64,000 bases of DNA, taken from Viola odorata. Its lineage: Eukaryota; Streptophyta; Magnoliopsida; Malpighiales; Violaceae. A program made the position numbers and the translations under genes. Below the pieces are notes generated by a model that saw only the letters and a list, made by a program, of their open reading frames with translations, was not told where the DNA came from and made no database searches. Positions 1-12,069 of the stretch are shown here, piece after piece. The stretch spans positions 72,588,367 to 72,652,366 of the forward strand of contig OY829540.1 of assembly GCA_963691705.1 (NCBI GenBank). The letters run 5' to 3'. Positions within the stretch are counted from its first letter, which is position 1, and each line of letters begins with the position of its first letter.

Positions 1-166
1 AACACATGTAATAAACATATATTGCAACACATCCTCAAATTCCAGTTCCTTTGTAATAATCCTATCCTTTTGCTGTCTTCTCTTCCCACTCAAAATCCTG
101 AACCACATACCAACTTCATCAGCAATTTCATTTTCAGTTATACGGTGTTTCTTTCATCTGTCACCA

Positions 167-3100
167 ATGAAAATACAAGTCCTTATATGGACCTTCTTGA
201 TTCCCCTTGCAGTAGTAGTCTTCAGAGTCGATTTCGTTCTAGTTTCTGGCCAATGCCAGAGTGATCAGCAAGCTCTGTTGCTCCGATTGAACAGCAGTCT
301 TGTGTATGATCCATCTGCATCTACAAAACTAGCGAAATGGAATTTGACCGCAGATTGCTGCCAATGGATGGGTGTAATCTGTGACCAGGGTGGTCGCGTT
401 TCGAGTCTGGACTTGAGTAATGAGTCAATGACCTCTTCTATTCAGGTGGATTCGAAGATTCATCTGCACTTTTCGGTCTTCAGTTTCTTAGCAGCCTGAA
501 CTTATACTTCAACAACTTCAACACAAGTCTCCCACCCTCTTTCGCGAACCTCACCAATTTGATGTATTTGAATCTGTCCAGTGCCGGCTTTGTGGGTCAA
601 ATTCCAATTCAGATTTCATCCATGACAAGGTTGGTTAGTCTTGATTTGTCAACATTTGCCGGCTCCGCCTCAGGTTTGCTGAAACTTGAGAACCCAAATC
701 TGGCAACATTAGTTCAAAGTTTGGGACAGCTAACAGAGCTTGTTCTTGATGGTGTGAATATATCCGCGAAAGGGAATCAGTGGTGCCAGGCTCTGTCATC
801 ATCAGTGCTTAATCTTCAAGTGTTGAGCTTGTCCAGGTGCTTTCTTTCTGGCGCTATCGATCCCTCCCTTGCGAAGCTTCACTCCCTCTCAGTAATTCGT
901 CTGAGCGACAACGACTTCTCTGCTTCAGTTCCTGAATTCTTTGTGAATTTCTCCGAGTTGTCAACCTTGGACCTAAGCTTTTGCAACTTAACTGGAAAAG
1001 TCCCAGAAAGTTTGTTCCGAATACCTACACTAGAGAAACTTGACTTATCAGCCAACCAATTGCTTCAGGGCTCGTTTCCAATCTTTCTTCAGAATCTCTC
1101 TCTACGAACTCTGTTACTCAGTGGGACAAGCTTTTCAGGGACCTTACCACTATCCATTGGTAATTTGGGAAACTTGTCCAGAATGGAGCTGACAGATTGC
1201 AACTTCAGTGGACCAATTCCAAATTCGGTGGCAAATCTCACTCAGCTTTCGTATTTGGATTTATCACATAACATGTTCACCGGCCCAATCCCACCACTTC
1301 ACATGTCCAAGAATCTTACCTATGTAGAACTCTCCAACAATCAGCTAACAGGTGACATTTCATCCACTCACTGGGAAAGTCTTCTGAGTCTCGTTTATGT
1401 GAACTTGAGGAATAATTCATTCACTGGTAACATCCCTTCATCTCTGCTTTCAATTCCATCGCTGCAAAAGGTTTGGCTTTCCTCCAACCAATTTAGGGGT
1501 ACCATTCCTGACTTCTCAAATGCAACTTCCGCTTCGTTAGATACCTTGGATTTGAGTCACAACAAATTAGAAGGGGCCATCCCTAGTTCTATCTTTGATC
1601 TGCAAAGACTTAGCATACTCTCACTGTCCTTCAACAAGTTCAACCACAGCATAGAGCTGCATAAGATTTGGAGACTTAGTAAGCTCACCGCCCTTGACCT
1701 TTCATACTGCAACTTGTCCATCAATGCAAGTGGCAGCTATTCTAACTTCTCTTTACCTCCATCAGTTGGATCACTGAAGCTAGCCTCATGCAGCCTGAAA
1801 GTATTTCCAGATTTAAGGAAGCAATCCCAGCTAATCAATTTGGACCTTTCAGATAACCAAATTGTTGGGTTCATACCAAACTGGATTTCGGAAGTTGGTA
1901 ACGGGACCCTTCAGTCGCTGAACCTTGCGAGCAATCTCCTGGTAGGTCTAGAACAACCTCTTTCTCTTCCTAATCTTACCATCTTAGACCTACACAACAA
2001 CCAGCTGCAAGGAAATATCCCTCCTCCCCCACCACTTGTGACCTACGCGGATTATTCAAGCAACGAATTTAATTCGACCATACCAATAAACATAGGTGAT
2101 TCTCTCCCCTTTGCTTATTTCTTCTCCCTTTCAAACAACAGCCTTAAAGGAGTTATACCACAGTCACTGTGTAATGCTACTTATCTAAAAATTCTTGACT
2201 TGTCTCACAACAATTTGAACGGCACAATACCAGACTGTTTAATTGATGGGATTCAGATCCTTGGTGTTCTGAACTTAAGGAGAAACAAGTTTGAAGGGAA
2301 TGTTCCTGATATATTTCCAGGTGTCTGTAAATTACAGACTCTAGATCTCAATGGAAATCTATTAGTGGGGAAGATTCCGCAATCTCTAGTCAGTTGCACT
2401 ATGTTAGAGGTTTTAGACTTTGGGAACAATCAAATGGAGGATGATTTCCCTTGCATTTTGATGAAAATCTCCAGTCTGCGCGTCCTTGTTCTGCGAGGTA
2501 ACAAATTCTATGGAGGCATAAAATGTCCGCAGCATTATATATGGCCAAGGCTTCAAATTGTTGACCTAGCTTCCAACTATTTTAGTGGCCCTCTGCCAAG
2601 TGCATTCTTAGAAACCTCTACGAAAATGACAGGAGATAGAAATGAAACTTGTGGCAACGTAAGATTCAATCCACTACGGCTGACGCCGTATTATCAAGAT
2701 TCTATAACAGTTACCAGCAAGGGCGTTGAAATGGAGCTTGTGAAGATCCTAACAGTGTTTACGTTGATCGACTTCTCATCCAACAGATTTTACGGGAAAG
2801 TACCTGAAACCATGGGACAATTCAGAGCACTTCTTGGTCTCAACCTGTCACATAATGCTCTCACAGGCCCGATCCCGTCTACCCTAGGCAATCTCTCACA
2901 GCTTGAGTCACTTGACCTGTCATCCAACCAGCTGAGTGGACCAATTCCTGAGCAGCTTGCAGGCCTAAACTTCCTTGGATTTCTGAACCTATCCTACAAT
3001 AGGCTCGTGGGAAAGATCCCAACTGGTACTCAACTCCAGTCATTTTCAGCAGCTTCTTTTGAAGGTAATGGACTGTGTGGGCCTCCTTTGAGTGTGTGCT

Positions 3101-3357
3101 TCATCCCAGAGTCTCCATCATTTGATCAAAGTCATTCGAACTCAGGTTCAGATATCGATTGGAATCCCATTGCTGCTGAATTGGGGTTTACCATCGGCTT
3201 GGGAATTATAGTCATGCCGCTTATGTTTTGGAAGAGATGGAGGATAAAGTATTATACACATGTTGATGGTGTTCTTTACAGAATTTCCCCTCAGCTTGAG
3301 GAGAGGAGCAGGAATTATCAAAGAAAATCTCGCAGATCTAGAAGGCGTCAGAAATGA
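167..3357 (+). pseudogene. Ve-like LRR receptor-like protein, frameshifted
   Basis: Single-exon receptor-like protein gene of the Ve1/RLP7 class: cell-surface LRR receptor without a kinase. The ATG at 167 opens a signal peptide (hydrophobic core, cleavage near SGQ/CQ) and an LRR N-cap with paired Cys. The frame then stops at 497-499. Compared with the paralogue at 14546-17920, an extra 11 bp at about 430-440 causes the shift. The original frame resumes and stays open to 3357, covering about 30 LRRs, the island region (about 2620-2750), the last LRRs, a transmembrane helix (about 3175-3230) and a short basic cytoplasmic tail. An in-frame ATG at 562 could start a protein without signal peptide or N-cap. 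The insert offers no GT-AG intron, so splicing cannot remove it. There is also an in-frame 6-bp insertion near 693. Most likely a recent pseudogene, unless the 11 bp is an assembly error. Confidence 0.85.
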
Positions 3358-3991
3358 GGGGAATCAAAGCAGCAAGACCACTGTAATCGATTTCAGGTTT
3401 CTTGGTTTCAATTTTAGCAACACTGGAATCCGATTCATGCCAATTCATTTACCTGCGTAAGCAATATATATTTGCATTCAGGAAGAAGAAAAGAAAGAGA
3501 ATCCTGCAGCAAAGTAAAATAAAATTGTAGAAACAGTTATTCCATACTTTGCATGGTGTTCAACATAAACTCAAATTCCCAAACTATTCTGTAAAATTTA
3601 TACAAATAATTATACAGTAAAAATATGAGAAATTAACGTTATAAATTATGTATACTCAGTAGGGGCTTTAGTATGTTTCTTTTGATTGTGATTTATTGGC
3701 GGTGTTAAGTGCGCACTGTTTTATTTAAATACTATTTTACTGGTTTGGTACCTCTGGTAGTCTGGTATAGTAGAGTTATTCTTGTCCACAAAATCAAAAA
3801 TCAAATCGTACAGTCATATTTATCTGTTTCGTTGACTGTTTCGTTGTAATCTCAGTCACTATCTTTATAATCAATCAAATAGATAAAAAAGGAAGAAGGC
3901 TCAACCCAGCAGACTTACCTTACTAGAAGAAGCCAAGGCAATCCATCCATTTCCAGGACCAGCTCCCCCTAACAAAATTGAAACTACTGCC
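3358..3991. other. Intergenic, no gene seen
   Basis: Holds the 3' region of the broken receptor-like gene and the promoter side of the membrane-protein gene. No open frame or clear repeat was recognised. Confidence 0.5.
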
Positions 3992-4909
3992 ATGGAAACA
4001 TCATCTCCACCGCCACCGTCACATTTCGACCACAAAACAATCGTAGCCGAATCAAGACACATCATCAACGCCCATCCCCGCCATTTCCTCACCCTCTCCA
4101 TCCTCTTCGTCCCGATCTCCTTCTCACCCTACCTCTTCCCCACCCTTCACAAGCTCCTCATCTCACCCAATCACTCCTCCTCCGAAATCCTAATCATTTC
4201 CTTCGTCATGATCATTTACTCGCTCTTCGCCTTCACTTCCTACCTTTTAGCCATCGGGTCCATCACCCACAGCGTCCACCACGCATTCCACGGGACCCCA
4301 CTCAAGCTTGCGTCATCAATGGAGTCCTCGATTGCTTCCTTCTTCCCTCTCCTCACCATCGCCCTCTTGCCTCAATTTCTCGCGTTTGCAACCCTTCTCC
4401 TCTCCGGATCCCTATTATTTCAGCTCATCGGGGTTCAATCGGAGCTCCTCTTCTTCCTCCTCTTCCCAGGTTCGCTGGCTTTGAGTGTGCCGTTTGCTTG
4501 GTTGCATCTTAATTGGGGTTTAGCATACACGGCGGCGGCGGCGGCGGCGGTGGTGGAATCGGGGTGTGAAATTGGGGATATGGAGATGGAGGAGGTTAAG
4601 AGAAAGATGGGTTATCGCAAGTTAATTTTTTATCATGGATTACTTATGACGTTCTTGGTTTGGGGTTTGTTAACGTCAGCTGTTGATTTCGGACCAGGAG
4701 CAAGACCGGGAACGGATTTGGTGTCGTCTTTTCTCCGTTTGGTGTTGTCTTTTCTCCATTTCGTGTTTTTTACTTGTTTCGTCACCTATGGGCTGAACAC
4801 GATGTTCCTTGTCAATGCGGTGTCGTTTTCCGTGATGTATATGCATTGCACGGCGGCGGCGGCGGCTGTTAAGGAGCAACGCCCTCTTCTCGTTTCTGTA
4901 GTTAATTAA
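3992..4909 (+). CDS. Multi-pass plant membrane protein, uncharacterised
   Basis: Intronless 305-residue protein. The ATG at 3992 is preceded by a purine-poor leader and is the first in frame. The N-terminus is cytosol-like, with His and Pro; the motif ESRHIINAHPRHFLTLS leads into the first hydrophobic segment. Roughly six hydrophobic segments follow (residues about 33-55, 68-92, 115-145, 150-175, 210-230, 240-275). This layout resembles a plant family of about 300-residue membrane proteins, some labelled polyadenylate-binding-protein-binding in databases; their biochemical role is unknown. Two poly-alanine runs come from GGC/GCG trinucleotide repeats (about 4531-4550 and 4852-4866), so the gene is prone to length variation there. 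Function is not assigned. Confidence 0.8.
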   Translation: METSSPPPPSHFDHKTIVAESRHIINAHPRHFLTLSILFVPISFSPYLFPTLHKLLISPNHSSSEILIISFVMIIYSLFAFTSYLLAIGSITHSVHHAFHGTPLKLASSMESSIASFFPLLTIALLPQFLAFATLLLSGSLLFQLIGVQSELLFFLLFPGSLALSVPFAWLHLNWGLAYTAAAAAAVVESGCEIGDMEMEEVKRKMGYRKLIFYHGLLMTFLVWGLLTSAVDFGPGARPGTDLVSSFLRLVLSFLHFVFFTCFVTYGLNTMFLVNAVSFSVMYMHCTAAAAAVKEQRPLLVSVVN

Positions 4910-5035
4910 TAAAAGACAAGTGCAGAAATGTATTATGATTGTAATTTGAAGGAGAATTAATAAATGAGTAACTTTCTTGATGTTTATCATTTACTTATTG
5001 GAGATGGTTGGTTGACATGGTGTAAATAATCAATG

Positions 5036-5680
5036 ATTCAAGAGAAATGCTAGGGAGGTTGGAAGTGGTGGGTTGAAACCGTGGGTTGAATGATGTGGCA
5101 GCCACGTCATTTAAAATAATAATAAAAAAATCTCAACCCAAACTTCCATCTTCTTCCTTTCCTCCTCCCACAGTCCAACCCTAAAAATCCATCTTCTTCT
5201 TCCTCTGCAACTGGCCGCCGCTGCTGTCCAAACCTAAAAACCCATATATCTTCCTCGATACCGCCACTACCGCCGCGGCACAAGCCCAGTCACCGCCGGC
5301 TACCTCAACTCCGGCCATCCAAACCAAATCCAAGACCAAAGCCGAGTCCCGGCCACCTCCCTCTCACCACCAAGTCCCGGCCATCTCCCTCTCGAGCTCA
5401 CCACACAACCGGCGGCCATCTCTCCCTCTCGAGTTTCTATACCAAAAACAGAAGAAAAGAAATACAAAAAAAAAAATGCTGATTTGTGGAGGAGGACTAC
5501 TGATTTTGCGTGGAAGAGGAAAATGGAGAGGAACAAAGGTGAGAACGACGTCGTAAAAGGAAGAGATGCTGATTTTGTGTTTGGATTTTTTTATTATTAT
5601 TTTAAATGATGTGGCTGCCACATCATTCAACCCATGGTTTCAACCCACCACTTTCAACCTCCCTAGCATTTCTCTTGAAT
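5036..5680. mobile_element. Non-autonomous DNA transposon with long inverted repeats (Mutator-like)
   Basis: The ends are long inverted repeats. About 5036-5132 (starting attcaagagaaatgctaggg) is nearly the reverse complement of about 5584-5680, roughly 95 bp with a handful of mismatches. The interior is about 450 bp of C-rich sequence with no convincing protein. Long inverted repeats without coding capacity fit a Mutator-like MITE or foldback element. I could not find a clean target-site duplication, so the superfamily is uncertain. It lies just upstream of the putative leader of the pseudouridine synthase gene and may form part of its promoter. Confidence 0.8.
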
Positions 5681-7602
5681 TTCAGCTTTCAACTTTCAAC
5701 TTTCAACTCTCAACTCTTTCCCCTAAAAACCAAATATTTCAAGACCCCGCCTTTCTCCGCCCAAAATCCCAAATTTCCTTAAACCCTCCGCCCAAAATTT
5801 CCTTTCGCCTCCTCTTTTCAAAATTCGAAGCCACCAACAATCCCAAAACCAAAATCTTTCCCCAAAAAACCCACAACCCACTGCAACCCAAAACACAAAA
5901 AAACCACACCCAAATATTGCGGGCGCCGGTCACCCTCAATGCCGCCTGCCTACTCCTCTACCCGGCCTCCGTTCATCTTCCTCCATTGTAAGGTGAAACA
6001 TCCACATTTTTCATTTAAGGGTTTCACTTAATTAGTTCTAAACCATTCAAGTGCTTTTTTAATTAATTATAAGATTTTTTGTTATTAATATCTGATTATG
6101 TTTTTCTTGATCTAATAATTCATTAATCTTGAATTATAGGAACTATTGGCCACCTCCCTCCTGCTTGACCTTGAAGAGGAATTTTCTTGCACTCTTTATT
6201 TGTGTATGCGTTTCTGTTCAGGTTAGTTCAGCTTATTATTTAGTTTCTTTTTTTGAGAGTGATTATTTATTTTCTGCTCCACTCTAATAGTACCAAACAA
6301 TATTTGCTTATCATTCATATGGAAAAAGAATCATATAGTAGATAGCAAAATTATAGTACTAGTTAAAACCCCAGCATTGAATGTGTGTTTTTCACAGTCC
6401 ATATTAATTGATTTATTCTATTATGACTACAATTGAATCATTTATTAGATAATAAATGTTTCTGTACCTAAAATTGGAAAAGAAACCTTGTTGGTTCCTA
6501 CGGCAAAAATTCCAGTAAAGCACAACAGTAGACATATTGGCTTCTCTTATCTTTGATATACCAAGATATACTATATACATGAACATTTTAGCTCCAATTA
6601 ACAATTTGAAATCATAATTTGTAGATATGGATAGGTTGTATTATCGGCTTCTTCCCGTGCCTCTTTGGAATCAATTTGTGTTCTGGTCATGATCTCCCTC
6701 AGGTACATTCCTTTCTCCTTATACTATGTTTGATGTGTTCATTCTGATGTGTCTGGTTGCAATTTTCATGAATGGTGGATTATTGTTTTATTTGGTCTTG
6801 GTAATGAGAACTTATTTTTGGTTTTTCCACTCGTGTGTTTGTGGAGTATATTAAGATTGTATTCTTCCTTGGGATATACTGAGATGCTGGTAGGAAAAGA
6901 AGCAAAGTTTTCACTTGTATGATGAGAAGGGAATCATGCTGAACATTTAGTGCTGTGTTTCCATTTATTTTTCTGCCTCTGGAAGAAGATTGAGGGCTTG
7001 AGCTTTATGTGTTACTTGCTTTTGGTTTTGTGATCTTCCTCAGAATGGCATTTATTACCCGTCTTATTTGAGTGTCTAGTCTGTCTCAGATCGTCTAGTG
7101 TTGGTGGTAGCTAAAATCTTTGCAAGCTGGTGGTTTCGTATGTTCAACTTTGGTGTATTATTGTTTGCATTTAGTTTCCGGCTTCTTGTCAAATTGTCTC
7201 TGTTCAATCCTCTTTGGAAAAACTAGTTGAGACACTCGTACATATACACTGCAATTTTCACTTTTACTGGTATAGAAGTGCAATATCCTTCTTTTCATGA
7301 CCACATGGTTGTAATCTGTACTTTCAGTTTGGGTTTTGATGACGTGGCTTGGAATGTAGCCAGCATTGGGTGGTAAAGTTTATGCATTCTAGGTCATTCA
7401 TAGATGTAATTACTAATTAGTCTGCAGCTAAATCACAATGTCATTTACTACCATTTTTAATATCCACGGACAAGTTACTTTTCCCCTTCTGTAATCAGAA
7501 TGCAGGAGTGGTGGAGAAAAAGTGTACAACATCAAACGTGAAGTTGTTAAAGCCCTTCCTGGGGAGCAGTGACATTGAGAATTCGGGCTTGTTTGTTGCT
7601 GG
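5681..7602 (+). other. Probable spliced 5' leader of the pseudouridine synthase gene
   Basis: No long coding frame fits here, but several exon-like blocks are flanked by good splice sites: about 5700-5991 (followed by GTGAAA), 6140-6221 (TAG before, CAG/GTTAGT after), 6625-6702 (TAG before, CAG/GTACAT after), and a last block starting at 7499 after ATCAG that runs into the start codon. This suggests a multi-exon 5' untranslated region. It is inference from splice signals only; transcript data would settle it. Confidence 0.4.
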
Positions 7603-10600
7603 ATGTTGTTTGATATAAAGGCTTTTGGGGTCGTAAACAGTTTCTCTGTGCAAAAGTTAAGAATGTGTAACTGGAGTAAAATCTTTTGTCAGCATATTAG
7701 ACGTTACTCTAGTATACAACCCCCACCTCAAGCAGTCGTTAGAGTCTCCAATAATATAGCACAACTGGGTTCTCCCAAAGAGCCCCCAAAGCCTCGTCAG
7801 CTCATGTCCTTGCCTCCATTCCCAGGTCTTCCTTTGCCAGGAAAGAAGTCTGTTGGTGACCATGTCACTGCCATCAGCTGGGTCAAGTATTACTTTGATG
7901 AAATCTCTGATTCTGTCATTCAGTCACATTTTAATAAGGACCTTGTGAGTATTACATTCTGTTTTAACTAATTGCTGCTAAGAAATGACAAGATACACCT
8001 TTCTTTTTTCCTGAGCGATAGACTCTTATGTGTTTGGGTTGATTATTTTTGTTTCTTGTAGGTGCATGTGGAGGAATTCCCTGGTGCCTGTAGTGACTAT
8101 AGTGAAAAGGAAGGAGAAACAAATCCTATGAGAAAGGTATTGCAAATGTGTCATTGGTAATGATAATAGTCATCTTTTAGGTGTGCAGTAACAATAATTT
8201 GTATCTCAACTGGCACCCTGTTGATTTTAGGTGGAGTGTTGTTTCTTGTTGGTGTACATGTAAACATGGCTTGAGGATTCAATATTGTGTAATATTTAAC
8301 AATACAGCTTGTTGCAGATTAAGGATAGTGATATCATGAGCGTTGGGGCAAGAGTTTTTCTACCAGTGTCTGTTGCTGAGACTAAGGTTTCCAAGAGATT
8401 TGACACCATACCTAGTGGAACTTCATGTCCAAATGCTGATGAGATTAATTATTTGCAAAGACTTGTCAAGTACAAGGTATTTCTTAATGACTTAAACTCC
8501 ATGTTCCTTTTGTTTTATTTTCGTTAATTCAAGTAGCCTGGTCTTAACTTGCTAATTCCCCCCGAACTTGGTGCCCTTTTGCAATATATTCGTGCCACTT
8601 TTGATTCTTGGTTGTTGAGATTTCAGGACTCTTCTATATTGGTGCTTAATAAACCCCCAAAATTGCCTGTCAAGGTTAGTCTCTGGATTTTCATTATTGT
8701 GTGTAATTGGTCATTGACTTTGCATATTTTACTGTATATTGATTTGTTGTTGCATTGCCTTTAGGGAAATTTGCCAGTTCACAACAGCATGGATGCACTA
8801 GCAGCTGCAGCCCTGTGTTATGATTATGATGAGGGTCCGAAGTTGGTAACCTTCTAGTTATAACTTATAAATACATGTTCCTTTTTTATTTTTATTTTTA
8901 TTTTTCTATCCTTGTATTGTAGTCAATTGTGTTTCCTAATTCCAGAATAGAATGACAATTAAAATTAAGTAATTCTTAGCTCTGGGCTTTTGTCTAGCAT
9001 CAGAAGTTGTACAATAATGGCGTAACTCATAGTAGAATGGAATTTAGAAATGGATGGGTCAAGTATAGCATTGAATTATGAGTTGATCTCCCTGTTTAAA
9101 TTATACTCTGTTGCTTTTGGTTTATAAGCAGACTTGGAATCCAAATTGTTTAGCGGATATGCATAACCGGATAATATTCTCTTGGTTTACAACTCTTTTG
9201 GGTTAAATAAAACTCTTTAGCATGGCTGTTTTTGTAAAATTATAACACTCTCTCTACTTAGACATCATTTTTTAAACCTTTCAGTTATTGGGTATTTGCC
9301 TTGCTTGGTAAAGGGGAATTTTATTTGTGTCCTAGATAATCTTTGGGAATTGTCTTTCTCGTTTGATTCGTTATTATGTTTTCCATGGAATGTTTGTTAG
9401 TTTCCCTATCCTCATGAGATTCTTCCAACTGAAGATAATTGTTTTCATTCAATATTTTAATTAGGTGCACTGGCTGGATAGAGAGAGCAGTGGGCTCCTC
9501 CTAATGGGAAGAACAAAAGAAAGCGTAGCTTGCCTTAATTGGATATTTAGTGATCTAAGCAGAGCAAAATCCAAGTGCCAGGTACTTGCGTTACTGCTGA
9601 TGTTAAATACCTTGGGTGTAATTAATTTCAGTTACAAAACACTGTTGGAGGAATGGCTTAAAGCTAGCATTTAACTTGGAACTGCAAAATTCTTTGGATT
9701 ATAGGCATGGAATGATGCATGTAGGGCAACATATCAGCGGTACTGGGCCTTGGTTATAGGCTCTCCTAAAGATAAGGAAGGCTTAATTCGAGCTCCTCTC
9801 TCTAAGGTTCTCTGTCTCTCTCTATGAGCACAATGAAATCTTTTCGATATTCCAAAGACCTGACAATACAAATTATGACAATATATCTACTGTGACTGAT
9901 TGTAGGTACTTCTTGATGATGGGAAGACTGAGAGGGTTATCTTGGCTCCAAAATCAGGTTTAGAGGCTTCGCAAGAGGCTGTAACAGATTACCGAGTGTT
10001 GGGTCCCATGATAAATGGATGCTCTTGGATTGAGCTACGCCCACTTACAAGTCGAAAGCATCAGGTTCTAAGTTTTGCCTATCTCAATTTATGCATTTAG
10101 CGTTGCTAATCAAATAAAAAAAACTTACATCCCGCCCAAGAGGTGGGCTTAAGGTTAAAAGAGAAAAGTCAATTTAGTATTGAAAGATGCTCATTTATCG
10201 GTCTTTAGGACATGGGAAAAAAGATGTCTTAAAGAACGAGAAATGGGCGCAAATGAGTATGTTTATTGCATGGTAACACCTTAGACGGTGAATTTTAGCG
10301 AGATGCCTAAGGTGGTCTGACTATTCATCAGTCAACAGCAACTCAGGGGTGGCACTCGTGACTAAATTGGGAGAGGTATAAGTTTTGGCCAGCCCACTTG
10401 GATTGAGCTACGCCCACTGCTAGTAAGTCCTTATCTAAAACTAGATGGCATGGATAAACTTCTAGATAAGGACTTACTAGTAGTATAACTTTTGGATAAT
10501 TTATTTTGTGATAAGATGCATGAGAGAGCCCTCAACTAATTTGGGGTTAAAGCTTAGTTGAGTTGAGTAATTAAGAGGTGATTCTGAAGTAGGGGCCAAC

Positions 10601-11426
10601 CAGGGTAAATAATAATGGGTTTGGAAGACTTTAGTCCAATTGTTTTGTCCAACTCTTGACTTTAACTTGCAGTTGCAATATCAAATACTAAGATGCTATA
10701 TGTGCTCTATGTTTGTATCTGGTCCACCGTTGGTAATTTTTCGTTTTGAGGATGAGCGTCTGGTCTATTTTCCTGGTTTTCCCATGCTGGTCCTTTATTT
10801 TCTACTCTAATGCAATAAATTATATGGCTTATCAAAAAGAAGATGCAATGTGTGCTCTTTGATATTGTTCTTCTTGGGAATGTGACCACAATTGATCTTA
10901 TTACCCACATTGTGTGGGTAACTTGTGAGAGGAAATGCCTTGGTAACTTTCTTTGTGAATCCGTTACCATTTACTGTCTCCTGATGCAAATCTTTAGATA
11001 TTGAATGCAAGGGTCAGTTTGTGTTTTTAAATGTCAACTCATTTGATGCAGCTCCGGGTTCACTGTGCTGAAGCTCTCGGAACTCCAATTGTTGGTGACT
11101 ACAAATATGGGTGGTATGTACACCGTACATGGAAACAAGTGTCTCAAGTTGATATCGAGCCATCAGCGGGGAAACCGTACAGGTTGCGGAGGCCAAAAGG
11201 TGTAGATATTCAGAAGGGAAGTGTACTGTCTAAAGTCCCCTTGCTACATCTCCATTGCAGGGAGATTGTACTTCCAAACATTGAGAAGTTGCTTCATGTC
11301 CTGGAGCACAAGCCTGAAGGCATGCATCCTGCCCTAAGCGCAAAGCCAAATCTTCTTCGCTTCGTCGGATCATTGCCATCCCACATGAAAATTAGTTGGA
11401 ATCTCATGTCTTCCTATTTGGTATAG
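7603..11426 (+). CDS. RluA-type RNA pseudouridine synthase, probably mitochondrial (RPUSD3/4-like)
   Basis: Nine exons, all phase 0: 7603-7944, 8062-8136, 8318-8476, 8627-8674, 8765-8845, 9465-9581, 9705-9806, 9906-10064, 11052-11426, giving 485 residues. The enzyme isomerises uridine to pseudouridine in RNA. Motif I is VHWLDRESSGLLL, with the catalytic Asp at residue 240 (exon 6). The RNA-binding motif TSRKHQLRVHCAEALGTPIVGD spans exons 8-9. NKPPKLPVK in exon 4 matches the NKP-G-PV motif near the start of the catalytic fold. The N-terminus (SKIFCQHIRRYSS) looks like a mitochondrial presequence. The ATG at 7663 would begin directly at that presequence and is an alternative start. It is closest in style to plant RNA pseudouridine synthases 3 and 4; the target RNA is unknown. 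Confidence 0.9.
10024..10480 (+). repeat. Copy of exon sequence and adjoining hairpin in intron 8
   Basis: A 22-bp stretch of exon 8 (10024-10045, starting cttggattgagctacg) recurs exactly inside the following intron at 10394-10415. Five bases later an 18-bp inverted repeat begins: ctagtaagtccttatcta at 10420-10437, with its reverse complement at 10463-10480. In RNA this would form a strong stem with a 25-base loop. Confidence 0.85.
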
Positions 11427-11650
11427 AAAGAATACTTACTTGCACTGTTTGCCGCCTTTTATTTAAGAAAATTCCTGATGACAAGTAAACTTATTATCCT
11501 ACGTGGAGTTTATTATTTTGTGTCAATTGCAAAAAAATCTAAATGACCTTTTTTTTACAGTTAATTTATTTAATTTGCGGTGGCTTAAAAATGGAAGTCA
11601 TAAGGAGATTAGGACTATTGATTGGCGGTGACCCTAACCCTAGCTGTTGC

Positions 11651-11658
11651 TATATAAG
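11651..11658 (+). promoter_or_regulatory. TATA box of the RING-H2 gene
   Basis: TATATAAG lies 85-92 bp before the ATG at 11743, a normal plant TATA-to-start distance. It is the only canonical TATA box in this short promoter. Confidence 0.6.
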
Positions 11659-11742
11659 AAAGAACCTGTTATGCCCTCTTGCTACATTAATCAATATCGT
11701 TTCTAATCCCAATTTTGAAGTCAAGATCAATCTCAGTACGAT

Positions 11743-12069
11743 ATGGATACGGATTCCGACTTATCTGCAATACTATCTTCCTTTGCCGATCAGCTTTCCG
11801 GACAAGTGGCTCTCTTATCTTCCCTTAACAATGTCGTTTCTCGAGTGTCGCAACCCCATAACAGATTGATCGAAAGGTTGGAGAAGGTTGTTACGGTGGA
11901 AGCTGATGAGGAAGTAAGTGGGCTGCGATCATGTGTGGTGTGTCTTGATGAGATCTCTGTAGGGACGATGGCCGCGCGCATGCCGTGCCTCCACGTGTTC
12001 CATGAAGATTGCATCCATCGCTGGCTGACCAATCACAGCACCTGTCCGGTGTGTCGTTACAACTTATAA
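11743..12069 (+). CDS. Small RING-H2 zinc-finger protein (putative E3 ubiquitin ligase)
   Basis: Intronless, 108 residues, ATG at 11743. The C-terminal half is a complete RING-H2 domain: CVVC at about residues 64-67, then C-H-V-F-H-x-x-C, the conserved Trp of HRWL, and CPVC near the end. RING-H2 domains bind two zinc ions and recruit an E2 ubiquitin-conjugating enzyme. There is no transmembrane segment or signal peptide, so the protein is probably soluble. The N-terminal 60 residues (acidic, with Ser/Leu-rich helices) give no recognisable partner-binding domain. The gene starts only 317 bp after the pseudouridine synthase stop codon. Confidence 0.85.
   Translation: MDTDSDLSAILSSFADQLSGQVALLSSLNNVVSRVSQPHNRLIERLEKVVTVEADEEVSGLRSCVVCLDEISVGTMAARMPCLHVFHEDCIHRWLTNHSTCPVCRYNL

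Noticed and set aside
422..450. Intron explanation for the 11-bp insertion in the first RLP gene
   Set aside because: A ttcag acceptor is present, but no GT donor upstream would restore the frame by removing only the insert, and the paralogue is intronless.
5566..5991. 141-codon plus-strand frame
   Set aside because: It begins inside the right arm of the foldback element, has no ATG-supported domain, and fits better as untranslated leader.
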